DNA of 64,000 nt from RUG13409 sp045616985 (GTDB taxonomy: Bacteria; Bacillota; Clostridia; Peptostreptococcales; Anaerovoracaceae). This document shows positions 25,118 through 34,472 of this stretch, in pieces. Positions within the stretch are counted from its first letter, which is position 1. The number at the start of each line of letters is the position of its first letter. The stretch is taken from NCBI GenBank assembly GCA_045616985.1, contig JAZLHU010000012.1, positions 1-64,000 on the forward strand. Reading direction: 5' to 3'. Position numbers and translations under genes: made by a program. The notes beneath the pieces were generated by a model, which was given only the letters and a program-made list of their open reading frames with translations, did no database searches and was not told the DNA's origin.

Positions 25118-26683
25118 TCAGCCGTTTTTTTGTGTTTTTTCCCCGGAAAGCACTACTATTTCGCATTCCAGCGCCCATGTATCAACGGCAACATTAAAGA
25201 ACTGCATAATTGCATATACTGCGATCATTAAAGACAAAGCCTCTGACGGAAGCGCAAGCTGCGAAAAGAGCATAGTTAAAGCTCCGACAGTTGCACCCGG
25301 GATGTTCGGAACGCCGAGTACGAGAATAAGAGAGAGCAGCACAGCGGTTATCACCCAAACGATCGATAAGGTAAGACCATATGCCTTTGCCATAAACAGC
25401 GAGGCAAAAACAAAACTTAATATTGTTGACGGCTTAAACAAAATGCTTCCGACATTAAGAGCAACAGGGGTTATCTCCTCGTCAGCCTTTAATTCCATCA
25501 AATTATCATAAATTGTTGAAAAGGCGGCACCGAAGTTAGCAGATGACAGGCAAATAATAAATGACGGCATTAAAGCATGGAAAAGCTCAAAGAAGGATAT
25601 CCCCTGCTTTTTTGCAGCCCTTATACCGGCCACAGCAAAAATGGCAAGCTGTGCAATTACAACGCAGATAACCATTTTCCCTGCCTGCAAAAGCGAAGCA
25701 AAATCACTTGCGGCAATAATGGTAAAAAGCTTCAGACCCGCATAGATTGCAATAAACTTATTTAAAAAGTTATTGGTCAAAATCGCAACGGTATTGGCCT
25801 CATCAAAAAATCTCACCATTACATCGGCCTTTTGCCCCATAGCCAGAAGCGAGAAGCCGAACATACAGCCAATGAGCATAATATGGACAGAATTAAAGTT
25901 TAAGAATGCCCCGACAAGATTACCGGGAAGGAAACCTATTATAATGTCATAAACCGTGGACATAGCAAGCTCAAGAGAGCTTCCCGCAAGATGTATGTCA
26001 AACAAAGGCAGTACGGGAATGCTGATTATCAGCATACTGAAAATAATAATTATAAAAAATCTTCTCAGCATCGATCCGCCCATATTGCTTAATATGTTGA
26101 TATCTCCGATTTTTACAATACTGAGCACCAAAGCACAGAATATCAGAATAACCGCCATAACGCCAAACATTCCGGCGTAGGCATTGGCTAACGGGTCAAC
26201 ATAATTGTTACAAAAAGCAATCAGGCTGTCATCCGGAAGAAACAATCTGAGAAGCAGAGCCAATACTCCGAATAATCCGACTGAAGCCAGTATTCTGACA
26301 TTGAAGTTTTTCTGTTTGCTGCTCCTGATCGTAAATACAATTTCATTTTCAAGATTACGATACTTCCATGACGGAAGCGTATCTTCAAAAGTCGATGTTA
26401 TCGACTGGATCATAAATGCCATTGGATTTTCTTCCAATGAAAACGGGTCGAAGCTTGCAGAACGTATCCTTATCGTAAAACGAGTTTGCGCCAGGACATT
26501 GATTGTTCTGCAATATATTTCAACATCAGAACCAAATCTGCTCTGGTACTTCAGAAGTGCTTCTTCAAGCAAAAGCTTGCCCCTGAGAGTTTCTTTAGTG
26601 GACTTTTTGTTTTCCTCGTATAAGCGTTCGATCTTATCGGACAGCATATCGATTGTTTCATTAGTAAGTTTGTAAATTTCCAT
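25118..26683 (-). CDS. SLC1-type dicarboxylate/amino acid:cation symporter with N-terminal extra domain
   Basis: Residues from about 130 to 515 form a polytopic protein matching the glutamate/dicarboxylate:cation symporter family. The second half has MGGSMLRR, the Ser-rich LSSANFGAAFSTIYDNL and VPNIPGATVGALTMLFSQL. Residues 1-125 are soluble and not part of that family. LRGKLLLEEALLKYQ resembles the N-box helix of GHKL/histidine-kinase-like ATPases, followed by a beta-rich stretch (TRFTIRIRSASFDPF). It lies downstream of the M29 peptidase gene, so uptake of released amino acids is a possible link. Transport substrate unknown. Confidence 0.82.
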   Translation of the reverse strand: MEIYKLTNETIDMLSDKIERLYEENKKSTKETLRGKLLLEEALLKYQSRFGSDVEIYCRTINVLAQTRFTIRIRSASFDPFSLEENPMAFMIQSITSTFEDTLPSWKYRNLENEIVFTIRSSKQKNFNVRILASVGLFGVLALLLRLFLPDDSLIAFCNNYVDPLANAYAGMFGVMAVILIFCALVLSIVKIGDINILSNMGGSMLRRFFIIIIFSMLIISIPVLPLFDIHLAGSSLELAMSTVYDIIIGFLPGNLVGAFLNFNSVHIMLIGCMFGFSLLAMGQKADVMVRFFDEANTVAILTNNFLNKFIAIYAGLKLFTIIAASDFASLLQAGKMVICVVIAQLAIFAVAGIRAAKKQGISFFELFHALMPSFIICLSSANFGAAFSTIYDNLMELKADEEITPVALNVGSILFKPSTILSFVFASLFMAKAYGLTLSIVWVITAVLLSLILVLGVPNIPGATVGALTMLFSQLALPSEALSLMIAVYAIMQFFNVAVDTWALECEIVVLSGEKTQKNG

Positions 26684-26707
26684 AGCAGCTTAATTTATTC
26701 AAAAAAA

Positions 26708-27817
26708 CTATTTTAAATTCTCCGGATTCAAACAGAATAATTCGGGTACGACAAATCTTCCGTCTTTTCTGACAAGAACATCGTCAAACCAGATTTCACC
26801 GCCGCCCCACTCCGGACGCTGGATCATAACAAGATCCCAATGAACCGCACTGTGATTTCCGTTAGGACAATCTTCATAGCAGGCACCCGGCGTAAGATGA
26901 AACGAACCATCAATTTTTTCATCAAACAAAGTATCCTTCATAGGGCTGCTTACATACGGATTTACACCAATGGCAAATTCTCCGAAATATCTTGCACCCT
27001 CATCAGTATCAAGCAGTTTATTGATCTTTTCATTATCATTGGCTGTTGCCTTGACAATCTTTCCGTTTTCAATTTCAAAACGAATATTTTCATATGTAAA
27101 GCCCATCTCAAGAGATTGGGTATTATATGAAATATACCCATTCATGGACTCTCTTACAGGGGCTGTATAAACCTCTCCGTCAGGAATATTGCATGTTCCG
27201 GCGCATTTAATTGCCGGAATATCTTTAATTGAAAATGTAAGGTCTGTTCCCGGGCCAAGCAATCTTACCTTATCCGTTCTGTTCATCAGTTCAACAAGCG
27301 GCGTCATGGCATCGTTCATTTTTTGATAATCCAGTGTACAAACATCAAAATAGAAATCCTCAAATGCCTCGATACTTTGATTTGCATTTTGTGCCATCGC
27401 ATTATTAGGATACCTTAAAACGACCCATCTTGTATGATCGACCCTATATCTTAATGTGGGATCTGATGCTCTGCTCCAAAGCACCATTTTGTCATCGGGA
27501 ACATCTGAAAGCTCCGCGGTGTTTTCGTTTCCTCTGATGGCAATGTAAGCGTCCATATCCATCATCTGAGCAAGCGTATGCTTATTCTGAAGTTCAAGCT
27601 GCTCTTCGCATGCGCCAAGCATCAAGGCCCTGTTAATCGAGCTGTCTCTGTATGTAACATAAGGATATGCTCCGACAGCATAGGTTTCTTTGATGATCTC
27701 TTTTATAAGAGGTCTTACCTCCATACCTTCAAAATCAATAAGTACCTTTTCGCCCTTCTGAAGCTTAACAGAGAAGTTTACCAAAAGCTTTGCCAGTTTG
27801 CTGATTCGTAAATCCAT
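26708..27817 (-). CDS. M29-family metallo-aminopeptidase
   Basis: Cytoplasmic metal-dependent aminopeptidase of the AmpS/PepS type (MEROPS M29). 369 residues, near the normal ~370-410. Metal-site motifs: NIPDGEVYTAP with its Glu, EFAIGVNP with the second Glu, and the His/Asp-rich GNHSAVHWDLV near 325-336. Four cysteines are scattered, including two in ACYEDC. It lies 17 bases after trxB and is likely co-transcribed with it and with the downstream symporter. Confidence 0.9.
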   Translation of the reverse strand: MDLRISKLAKLLVNFSVKLQKGEKVLIDFEGMEVRPLIKEIIKETYAVGAYPYVTYRDSSINRALMLGACEEQLELQNKHTLAQMMDMDAYIAIRGNENTAELSDVPDDKMVLWSRASDPTLRYRVDHTRWVVLRYPNNAMAQNANQSIEAFEDFYFDVCTLDYQKMNDAMTPLVELMNRTDKVRLLGPGTDLTFSIKDIPAIKCAGTCNIPDGEVYTAPVRESMNGYISYNTQSLEMGFTYENIRFEIENGKIVKATANDNEKINKLLDTDEGARYFGEFAIGVNPYVSSPMKDTLFDEKIDGSFHLTPGACYEDCPNGNHSAVHWDLVMIQRPEWGGGEIWFDDVLVRKDGRFVVPELFCLNPENLK

Positions 27818-27834
27818 AATCTATCACCTCTGAT

Positions 27835-28761
27835 TTATTTTAAATTTTCAATATACTTTCCCGCATTAACCCCTGCAATTGCGCCATCTGAAACAGCGGT
27901 AACAACCTGCCTTAATGATTTTATTCTGCAATCACCGGCTGCAAATACACCCGGAAGCTCTGTCTCCATCTCTTCATTGGTTCTTATATAACCATTTTCA
28001 AGCCCTAACTGTTCTTCAAAAAGCTCGGTCGATGGCTTAAATCCGACAAAAACAAATACACCGAATTGATCTCCGTCGATTTTTGAAGCTTCGTGTGTCT
28101 TTACATTTTCAAGAACCATAGCCGTTAAATGATCTTCGCCTTCAAATTCTTTAACAACACTATCCCAGATGAATTTGATTTTGGGGTTATTAAAGGCCTT
28201 TTCCTGAATTGATTTAGCAGCCCGAAGCTCGGATCTTCGGTGAACAATATTTACACTTGAAGCGAAATTAGTAAGATATATTGCCTCTTCAACAGCAGCA
28301 TCTCCTCCTCCCACAACAAAAACAGGGAGTCCCTCAAAAAAAGCACCGTCGCAGGTTGCGCAGTATGAAATGCCTCTGCCGACTAATTTTTCCTCACCCT
28401 TGCAGCCGATCTTTGCGGGATTTGCTCCTGTAGCTATTATTACGGTTTTTGAATAAAAATCAGTACCAAAAGTAAACACTCCTTTAGGCTGAGATGTCAG
28501 ATCGACAGAAATAACCTGATCATTAATAAATTCAGCACCGAATTTTTTAGCCTGAAGCTCCATTCTTGATACAAGGCTCATACCTGATTCAACAGCTTCG
28601 CAGCCCGGATAATTCTCTATCTCGGCAGTTGAAGAAATCTGACCTCCGGATGTTCCCTGCTCTATTACAAGGGTTTTAAGCTTTGCTCTGCCCGCATAAA
28701 TTGCAGCAGCAAGCCCTGCCGGGCCCGAACCGATAATTATTACATCATAAGGCTGCTTCAT
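27835..28761 (-). CDS. trxB: thioredoxin-disulfide reductase
   Basis: FAD-dependent enzyme that reduces thioredoxin with NADPH (or a ferredoxin-type donor in some clostridia). 308 residues: FAD-binding IIIGSGPAGLAAAIYAGRA (about 9-27), the redox pair YCATCDGAFF (C-x2-C near 134-137), the nucleotide site VVGGGDAAVEEAIYL and the C-terminal GVFAAGDCRIKSLRQVVTA. The NADPH-binding HRRSELRAAKS (RR after H) suggests NADPH use. It sits between an SLH protein gene and an M29 peptidase. Confidence 0.95.
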   Translation of the reverse strand: MKQPYDVIIIGSGPAGLAAAIYAGRAKLKTLVIEQGTSGGQISSTAEIENYPGCEAVESGMSLVSRMELQAKKFGAEFINDQVISVDLTSQPKGVFTFGTDFYSKTVIIATGANPAKIGCKGEEKLVGRGISYCATCDGAFFEGLPVFVVGGGDAAVEEAIYLTNFASSVNIVHRRSELRAAKSIQEKAFNNPKIKFIWDSVVKEFEGEDHLTAMVLENVKTHEASKIDGDQFGVFVFVGFKPSTELFEEQLGLENGYIRTNEEMETELPGVFAAGDCRIKSLRQVVTAVSDGAIAGVNAGKYIENLK

Positions 28762-28788
28762 GGTGTTTTACCTCTTTTAAAGCATTAT

Positions 28789-30735
28789 TTAATAATAGTA
28801 TTCGATCACGAACACGCTGGATTCCGTGCCGTACAGTTTAAATGTTCTTCCGTATACCAATGCATCCTCAAGACTTGTCCACTGATTTGTATCAGTATTA
28901 ATGCAGGAAACTTCAGAATTGATGCCGTATGTTGCTCTGCTTGTATAAACCAATTTGGAATCAACGAAAGCATCCTTTTCAACGCTCCCGAACGAACTGA
29001 GCTTCCTTGCGTTTGTAAGAAGCTTTCCGTTATTGCTTACAACAACATACCCTCTGAAGCCTTCCTCATGAAGGCTTGTTTCCATAGAAAGTCCCTGAGG
29101 ATATTTTGTGCCTCTTATGTTCATATAATATTCTTTTGAATCAAATTCGTCATAGGACGGTTCAGCAGAAACTTCGGCAATACCTGCGATCAGGTTTCCG
29201 CCATAAGCATCGTATGCAGCAATTATATCGATCTCGCCGTTTGCGTTTTCTCTTGCATAAATAATGCTGTTTACTCCTAAATTATCAAGTCCGACCTGCT
29301 CGCCGTTTAAAAATACCAAAGGATTTGCTGCGATTTTTTTGCTGCCGAGCTTATTTTGTTCAAGCCTTAATGTTCCGCCTGCATTTTCTTTAAACTCAGC
29401 AAATTTAACACCATTGGAATTTGCCGATGAAATCCTGACTGTCTTTCCATTAAGTCGCTCGTTATTTACAGGGATATTCAAATCCATAACGGTATTTCCG
29501 CAAATCAAATCTGCGTTACCCATGTTATCAACAACAAATACGCCGTTATTCTGAGCGCCGGAATAGCTTCCGCTGCCAACAGCCGCAATATCCCCGTTTG
29601 CCGTAAGATAAAGACTGACGGATTGACCGGGCTTATACTTTGAAATGCTTGCCATTGCACTCGGAAGAACATCAAAGCTTATGCCCTCACTTCCGCTTCC
29701 TAAAGCAACGATCGTGCTTGGCGAGCTTGGCGAGCCTTCACAACTCTGATAATAAACAACGATCTTTGTGTCGCATACCGTCATCTTATTATCCGAAACG
29801 TTGTACGTAACGATATCATTCTTCTTAAGCTTGTCCGCCGTAATCTTACAGCCGTTCTTGTAAATTGAATAATCCGTCCTTCCTGCAAGCGCAGTAAGAG
29901 CCGAAGCGTCTCCGGAGCTGCCTATAACAACTGCGGTTTCGTGCAAGCTGTTTACGGCACCGACAGGAATAAATCCTGCAGCCTTACCGGATCTGTAAAG
30001 AACATATCCGGCCTTACCGACAAGTGAAGAATTTTCAAGAGGCCGCAATGTCGGAACCGATCCAAGTTCACTGACAATAATTTTATTGTTGGCAGCATCA
30101 ACCGATTTCAAAACAACCTTACCTGAAACAGAGAATGCTGATTTATCAGACTTTCCGGCAGCCATCATTGAGTTTACAAACAGCTTTGCCGCTTCTCCCC
30201 GCTTAATATTACCGCTTACGGAGGAATATGAAATATTGTCAAGCACTCCGATGGATTTTGCAACATTTTCCTGCCCGTAAGGCCATACACCGCCGATCTC
30301 ATCGTCGGTGTATCCGATAAGTCTTAAAAGGATCGTAACCGCCTCAGCAAGCGAAATGTCCTTATCGGGAGCAAAGCTGCCGCTTGGAAGTCCATAAATG
30401 ATTCCCATCTTTGCTGCAGTATTTATATACTTAAAGCCCCAGTGAGATGAAGTTACATCGGGGAATATGGTAATGTTGGAATACTTTGATAAATCAAGCT
30501 CAGAGCTCATGGCAAGAATAGCCATTTTTGTAAACTCAGCTCTGGTTAAAGTTTTTTCGGGAAGAAATTTTCCCTCTCCCGTTCCTTGAATAGCACCCAT
30601 CATACGAAGCACCTCAACCGCATTCTCAACGCTCGGGTCTGTAATGTCATCAAAGGCCGAAGCTGCATATGTTGGGGTTACAAGTGCAACAGCAAAGGAT
30701 AAAACCAATAAACATATAATTAAACGATTTTTCAT
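28789..30735 (-). CDS. secreted S-layer homology (SLH) domain protein
   Basis: 648 residues with a signal peptide (LIICLLVLSFAVALV, then TPTYAA) followed by three SLH domains at about 28-85, 90-150 and 155-200. SLH marks are AFDDITDPS, LTRAEFTKMAI, FPDVTSSHWGFKYI and FAPDKDISLAEAV. The remaining ~440 residues are beta-rich, Ser/Asn/Gly-rich and unrecognised. SLH domains bind pyruvylated secondary wall polymers, so it is displayed on the surface. GGAG precedes the ATG. It lies ten bases after the efflux permease gene, so it shares the efflux operon. Confidence 0.9.
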   Translation of the reverse strand: MKNRLIICLLVLSFAVALVTPTYAASAFDDITDPSVENAVEVLRMMGAIQGTGEGKFLPEKTLTRAEFTKMAILAMSSELDLSKYSNITIFPDVTSSHWGFKYINTAAKMGIIYGLPSGSFAPDKDISLAEAVTILLRLIGYTDDEIGGVWPYGQENVAKSIGVLDNISYSSVSGNIKRGEAAKLFVNSMMAAGKSDKSAFSVSGKVVLKSVDAANNKIIVSELGSVPTLRPLENSSLVGKAGYVLYRSGKAAGFIPVGAVNSLHETAVVIGSSGDASALTALAGRTDYSIYKNGCKITADKLKKNDIVTYNVSDNKMTVCDTKIVVYYQSCEGSPSSPSTIVALGSGSEGISFDVLPSAMASISKYKPGQSVSLYLTANGDIAAVGSGSYSGAQNNGVFVVDNMGNADLICGNTVMDLNIPVNNERLNGKTVRISSANSNGVKFAEFKENAGGTLRLEQNKLGSKKIAANPLVFLNGEQVGLDNLGVNSIIYARENANGEIDIIAAYDAYGGNLIAGIAEVSAEPSYDEFDSKEYYMNIRGTKYPQGLSMETSLHEEGFRGYVVVSNNGKLLTNARKLSSFGSVEKDAFVDSKLVYTSRATYGINSEVSCINTDTNQWTSLEDALVYGRTFKLYGTESSVFVIEYYY

Positions 30736-30744
30736 TAAACACTC

Positions 30745-32004
30745 CTATTCTGCTCTTAAAGCTTCAACAGGCTGAAGTCTGGACGCTCTTATTGCGGGAT
30801 AACTTCCGAAAAGAAGTCCTAAAAATACAGAGAATGCAAAGGTCGCAAAGGTTACCCAGATAGGCGGATAAATTGACATTTGCAAAATCAGTTTTCCCAA
30901 AATTCTGCTTGCGGCATAACCGATAATTATTCCGATTACTCCGCCTATTCCGCAAAGCATTCCCGCTTCGGTCAGAAACTGCATAATAATTCCGGATTTT
31001 CTGGCACCGATCGCTCTTCTGATACCTATTTCTCTTGTTCTTTCGGTAACGGTTACAAGCATGATATTCATTATGCCTATACCACCTACAAGAAGAGAAA
31101 TAGCAGCTATACCGCCGGCAATAAGACCGATCGAAGAAATATATTCGTTTTCATTTTCAGCCCAGGAGCTTTCGGAGTAAACATTGTAGTTTCCGACCAT
31201 TGGATCAACAGCACCTTTAAGGTATCCGCTGATATAAGACATTGTTTCTTTCAAAGTAGAAGAATCCTTTCCCTTAACTATGTATTCCGAAATCTGCTGT
31301 CCGCCCAATACTCTTGTCGCAGTATATGGGATCATAATGAAATTATCCATATTGCTGTTCATCGAGCCTTTGTTTTCACCGCTTTGGCGGGATGCATAAA
31401 CGCCTATCACCTCAAAGTTATTTCCGTTAAGCTGCATTGTTTTCCCTATAGGGTTAACACTGCCGAAAAAGCTTTTAACGGCATCGGCGCCAAGAACGCA
31501 AACCTGATTGTATTTTTCAATATCCAGATAAGCCAGATCTCTTCCCTTTGCAATAACCAGGTTATTGCATGCGGCATATTGATCGCCTCCGTAATACAGA
31601 CTTGGCGGAGCACTGATAAGATTCCAGTCGTCATCATATTTGTACTCCATGTTTGCACTGGACTTGGTTCCGTACACAATTGTAGCATTTGCATATCCAT
31701 TCGGAGTGATCCCGATAACATAATCGGGAATTGATTTGCAATAATTGTACAGTCCGGAATAATAATCCTTTGTAATCGGATTTCCTTCATCATCGTACAT
31801 CCAGCTGTATACTCCGACAGTAATTCTGTTGCTCCCCATGGCAGAATACATTTCTTTTGTGTATGCCTTCATTCCTTCCATGATGGAAACTATGGTCATT
31901 ACAGCGGCAATGCCGATAAATATAGACAGGATAGTAAGTATAGAACGACCCTTTTTACCTTTTATAGAGCGCCAGGCGAATTTAACGGTTTGAATAAAAT
32001 CCAT
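30745..32004 (-). CDS. MacB-type ABC transporter permease
   Basis: Membrane component of a MacAB/LolCDE-type exporter. 419 residues: one N-terminal membrane helix after FAWRSIKGKKGRSILTILSI, a large extracytoplasmic MacB-like domain (about 45-285) and three C-terminal helices with the FtsX motif (GIMNIMLVTVTERTREIGIR, then RAIGAR). The ATG at 32004 overlaps the stop of the ATPase gene (TAATG). The adaptor and ATPase genes lie upstream in the same operon. Substrate unknown; such Gram-positive systems usually export peptides, antibiotics or surface molecules. Confidence 0.92.
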   Translation of the reverse strand: MDFIQTVKFAWRSIKGKKGRSILTILSIFIGIAAVMTIVSIMEGMKAYTKEMYSAMGSNRITVGVYSWMYDDEGNPITKDYYSGLYNYCKSIPDYVIGITPNGYANATIVYGTKSSANMEYKYDDDWNLISAPPSLYYGGDQYAACNNLVIAKGRDLAYLDIEKYNQVCVLGADAVKSFFGSVNPIGKTMQLNGNNFEVIGVYASRQSGENKGSMNSNMDNFIMIPYTATRVLGGQQISEYIVKGKDSSTLKETMSYISGYLKGAVDPMVGNYNVYSESSWAENENEYISSIGLIAGGIAAISLLVGGIGIMNIMLVTVTERTREIGIRRAIGARKSGIIMQFLTEAGMLCGIGGVIGIIIGYAASRILGKLILQMSIYPPIWVTFATFAFSVFLGLLFGSYPAIRASRLQPVEALRAE

Positions 32005-32702
32005 TACCAATCCACCTCCCTCTTTGCATCTTCAATTATCTTACCGTCCTTAATTCTTACAATACGCTTTGCTGTTTCGGCAATTGAATTATCGTGAGTA
32101 ATAAGAATAATTGTTGTACCGGATCTGTTAAGCTGCTGAAGAAAAACAAGAATATCCTTTCCCGTTTTTGAATCCAGCGCCCCGGTAGGCTCATCAGCCA
32201 TTACTATATTCGGATTTGTTGCAATAGCTCTGGCAATTGCAACACGCTGCTGCTGTCCTCCGGACATCTGACTTGGTTTATGATTTTCTCTTCCCTCAAG
32301 TCCCATCTTTTTTAAGGCTTCCAACGCCATCTCTTTTCGCTTTGATGGTCCTATTCCCTGATAAATCAAGGGCAGCTCCACATTTTCCAAAACAGTAAGA
32401 GACTGAACAAGATTATACTGCTGGAAGATAAATCCTATTTCTTTATTACGTATTCTTGAAAGCTCGGCATCTGAAAGGTCTTTAACATTCACACCGTTCA
32501 GGTGATACTCACCTCTGGTCGGAATATCAAGACACCCAAGAACATTCATCATTGTCGATTTTCCGCTCCCGGATTGACCGACAATTGCAACAAACTCGCC
32601 CTTGTCAATTTCCAAGGAGACACCATCAAGGGCTCTGACCTCACTTTCAAGACCTTCTGCATATATTTTATACACAGAGTCTATTTGAATAAGCTTAGCC
32701 AT
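32004..32702 (-). CDS. MacB/LolD-type ABC transporter ATPase
   Basis: ATP-binding subunit of the exporter. 232 residues, with Walker A GQSGSGKSTMMN (about 42-53), Q-loop FQQYNLV, signature MSGGQQQRVAIARAIA, Walker B NIVMADEPTGALD and the switch His ILITHD. It lies three bases after the adaptor gene and overlaps the permease start. Confidence 0.95.
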   Translation of the reverse strand: MAKLIQIDSVYKIYAEGLESEVRALDGVSLEIDKGEFVAIVGQSGSGKSTMMNVLGCLDIPTRGEYHLNGVNVKDLSDAELSRIRNKEIGFIFQQYNLVQSLTVLENVELPLIYQGIGPSKRKEMALEALKKMGLEGRENHKPSQMSGGQQQRVAIARAIATNPNIVMADEPTGALDSKTGKDILVFLQQLNRSGTTIILITHDNSIAETAKRIVRIKDGKIIEDAKREVDW

Positions 32703-32705
32703 TTT

Positions 32706-34280
32706 TTAACCCCAATACTGATCGGAAATAAATTGTGTAAATACCTCATCACCTTCGTTTACGCCGGACTTAATTTCAACATTTGAATTGTCGCTGATTC
32801 CGAGTTCGACCAAAACAGGCGTAAATCCGTCAGGTATTTCTTCGTCCTGATACATAAGCGTAACTGCGAGTGACGGATCGGCATCTCTTACATAAAGAAT
32901 GCTTGCCTCAGATCCGTCCTCAAGAACTGTATTTCTTACAGCCTGAAGCGGAACGATAAGACAATTATCGCTCTGACTTGCCGTTATCTGATAATTTATA
33001 TAACTGTTGACCTGGATTCTGCCGTCGTAGTTATCTGCAATAATCGTAATAGGATAGGTTGCAACTCCGTTATTGATGGTTGAAGACCAGCTAACGCTGT
33101 CAACCATTCCAAATGCCGGCTGTCCCCACTGATCGAGCTGAACATTCATACCCGGCTTAACAAAGCTGATGTTTCTTTCATCCACCGTTCCGCCGATTTC
33201 TATCTGCGTTGTATCGGATACGGTACAAAGAACTGAATTTTCAGCAACTTCTGCACCCGGATACAAAGCAAGACCTATAACCCTGCCGTCAATAGGAGCA
33301 AATGCCGTACAATTATCAAAGTTCTCCCTGGCTTTATCCAAAGATTTTTTTGCCTCTTCTATTTGCTTTTGAAGGTTAAAAATTTCATTATCCGAACTGT
33401 CAGCATTAATCGTAACCAAAACCTGTCCTTCATTTACTTCAAGATAATCAAGGAGCTTTGAAGAAATAACGGTGCCGTTTACAGAGGAAGTCAGATCGCT
33501 TATTCTGTTGTATTCAAGTGCGGAATTTTCGTACGGAAAAACTCTTTCGCCGTTAAAATCAACGCTGGCAGAAGCGATCATGCCGGCAGTAAGTACACCT
33601 TCGTTTTGAAGGGAAACTTCAATTGAGAAAAGTTTAGATCCTTCCTTGGTAATTCTGCTGACCATGTTTACTGCTTCTACCCTGCCGGCAACAACAGACA
33701 TCAATGAAGGAATTGAAACATCAACGCTCTGGCCAACGTAAAAGGCATCTTTATATGCATAGCTGTAGTATGCGGTAAGCCTCATGGTCCTGTCATCAAT
33801 GAGTGTAGCAAGCTTGCTGCCCTTAATTACTTCATCACCGGGGTTAAGATTTACAACATCAATGATTTTCCCGGAATACTTCGGCTTTAGATTAAGTCCG
33901 TCCATATCCCTGTATAATGCTGCCAATTGTTTTTGATAGCCCTCGTAATTGCTTTCAGCATTCTCAAGCATGCTTTTGGCACCGGGAGAATTGATAGTAA
34001 ACAAAGGGTCCCCTGTCATTACTTCCTGTCCTTCGCTTACAAATACCTCTTCAACCGTACCGGATGTTGCAAGTGTAAGAGTTTTGGTGTTCTTTGTTTT
34101 AGTAATACCGCTTCCCTCAACTATAGAAGTAATGGAACCGTACGAAACAAAGCTTGTCATGATGTCTTTTCCTCCGCCGCCTTTTTTCAGGAACTTCGGA
34201 AGAAAAACAATAAGCAGTGCAATTACCAGAACAATTGCAGCAATAATAATGATTTTCTTTTTGTCTACGGGTTTTACCAT
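32706..34280 (-). CDS. HlyD/RND-type membrane-fusion adaptor of the MacAB-like exporter
   Basis: One N-terminal membrane anchor (IIIIAAIVLVIALLIVFLP) and a long extracytoplasmic part with lipoyl/barrel-sandwich halves (SGTVEEVFVSEGQEVMTGDP and GTVISSKLLDYLEVNEGQVL), a short coiled coil (IFNLQKQIEEAKKSLDKARE) and beta-barrel domains. At 524 residues it is longer than most adaptors (350-450). It appears to hold a second barrel-sandwich module. First gene of the operon; AGGAGG lies ten bases before the ATG. Confidence 0.88.
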   Translation of the reverse strand: MVKPVDKKKIIIIAAIVLVIALLIVFLPKFLKKGGGGKDIMTSFVSYGSITSIVEGSGITKTKNTKTLTLATSGTVEEVFVSEGQEVMTGDPLFTINSPGAKSMLENAESNYEGYQKQLAALYRDMDGLNLKPKYSGKIIDVVNLNPGDEVIKGSKLATLIDDRTMRLTAYYSYAYKDAFYVGQSVDVSIPSLMSVVAGRVEAVNMVSRITKEGSKLFSIEVSLQNEGVLTAGMIASASVDFNGERVFPYENSALEYNRISDLTSSVNGTVISSKLLDYLEVNEGQVLVTINADSSDNEIFNLQKQIEEAKKSLDKARENFDNCTAFAPIDGRVIGLALYPGAEVAENSVLCTVSDTTQIEIGGTVDERNISFVKPGMNVQLDQWGQPAFGMVDSVSWSSTINNGVATYPITIIADNYDGRIQVNSYINYQITASQSDNCLIVPLQAVRNTVLEDGSEASILYVRDADPSLAVTLMYQDEEIPDGFTPVLVELGISDNSNVEIKSGVNEGDEVFTQFISDQYWG

Positions 34281-34314
34281 CCCAATGAAACCTCCTTTTA
34301 ATCTATACTATTAT

Positions 34315-34342
34315 ATAATACCACAATATATAGACGATGTAA
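34315..34342 (-). promoter_or_regulatory. promoter of the efflux/SLH/trxB operon
   Basis: TTACAT (34342-34337), 16-bp spacer, TATTAT (34320-34315) on the minus strand, about 35 bases before the adaptor ATG. An overlapping TATAAT makes the exact -10 uncertain. The rest of the gap to 34415 shows nothing else I can name. Confidence 0.5.
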
Positions 34343-34415
34343 CCCCCTGCTGATTACAAAATGTAGCTTTTTTTGTCGATTTCGCTCCGGATGCAAACTG
34401 TATTTCGGCAATAAA

Positions 34416-34454
34416 AACCCCCTTTCATCAGAGTTTTATCTAACGAAAGGGGTT
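34416..34454 (-). terminator. tsf terminator
   Basis: AACCCCCTTTC (34416-34426) pairs with GAAAGGGGTT (34445-34454) around an 18-base loop, followed on the minus strand by TTTATT. It ends the rpsB-tsf operon, 19 bases after the tsf stop. Confidence 0.8.
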
Positions 34455-34472
34455 CACATCGATCGGATGGTT

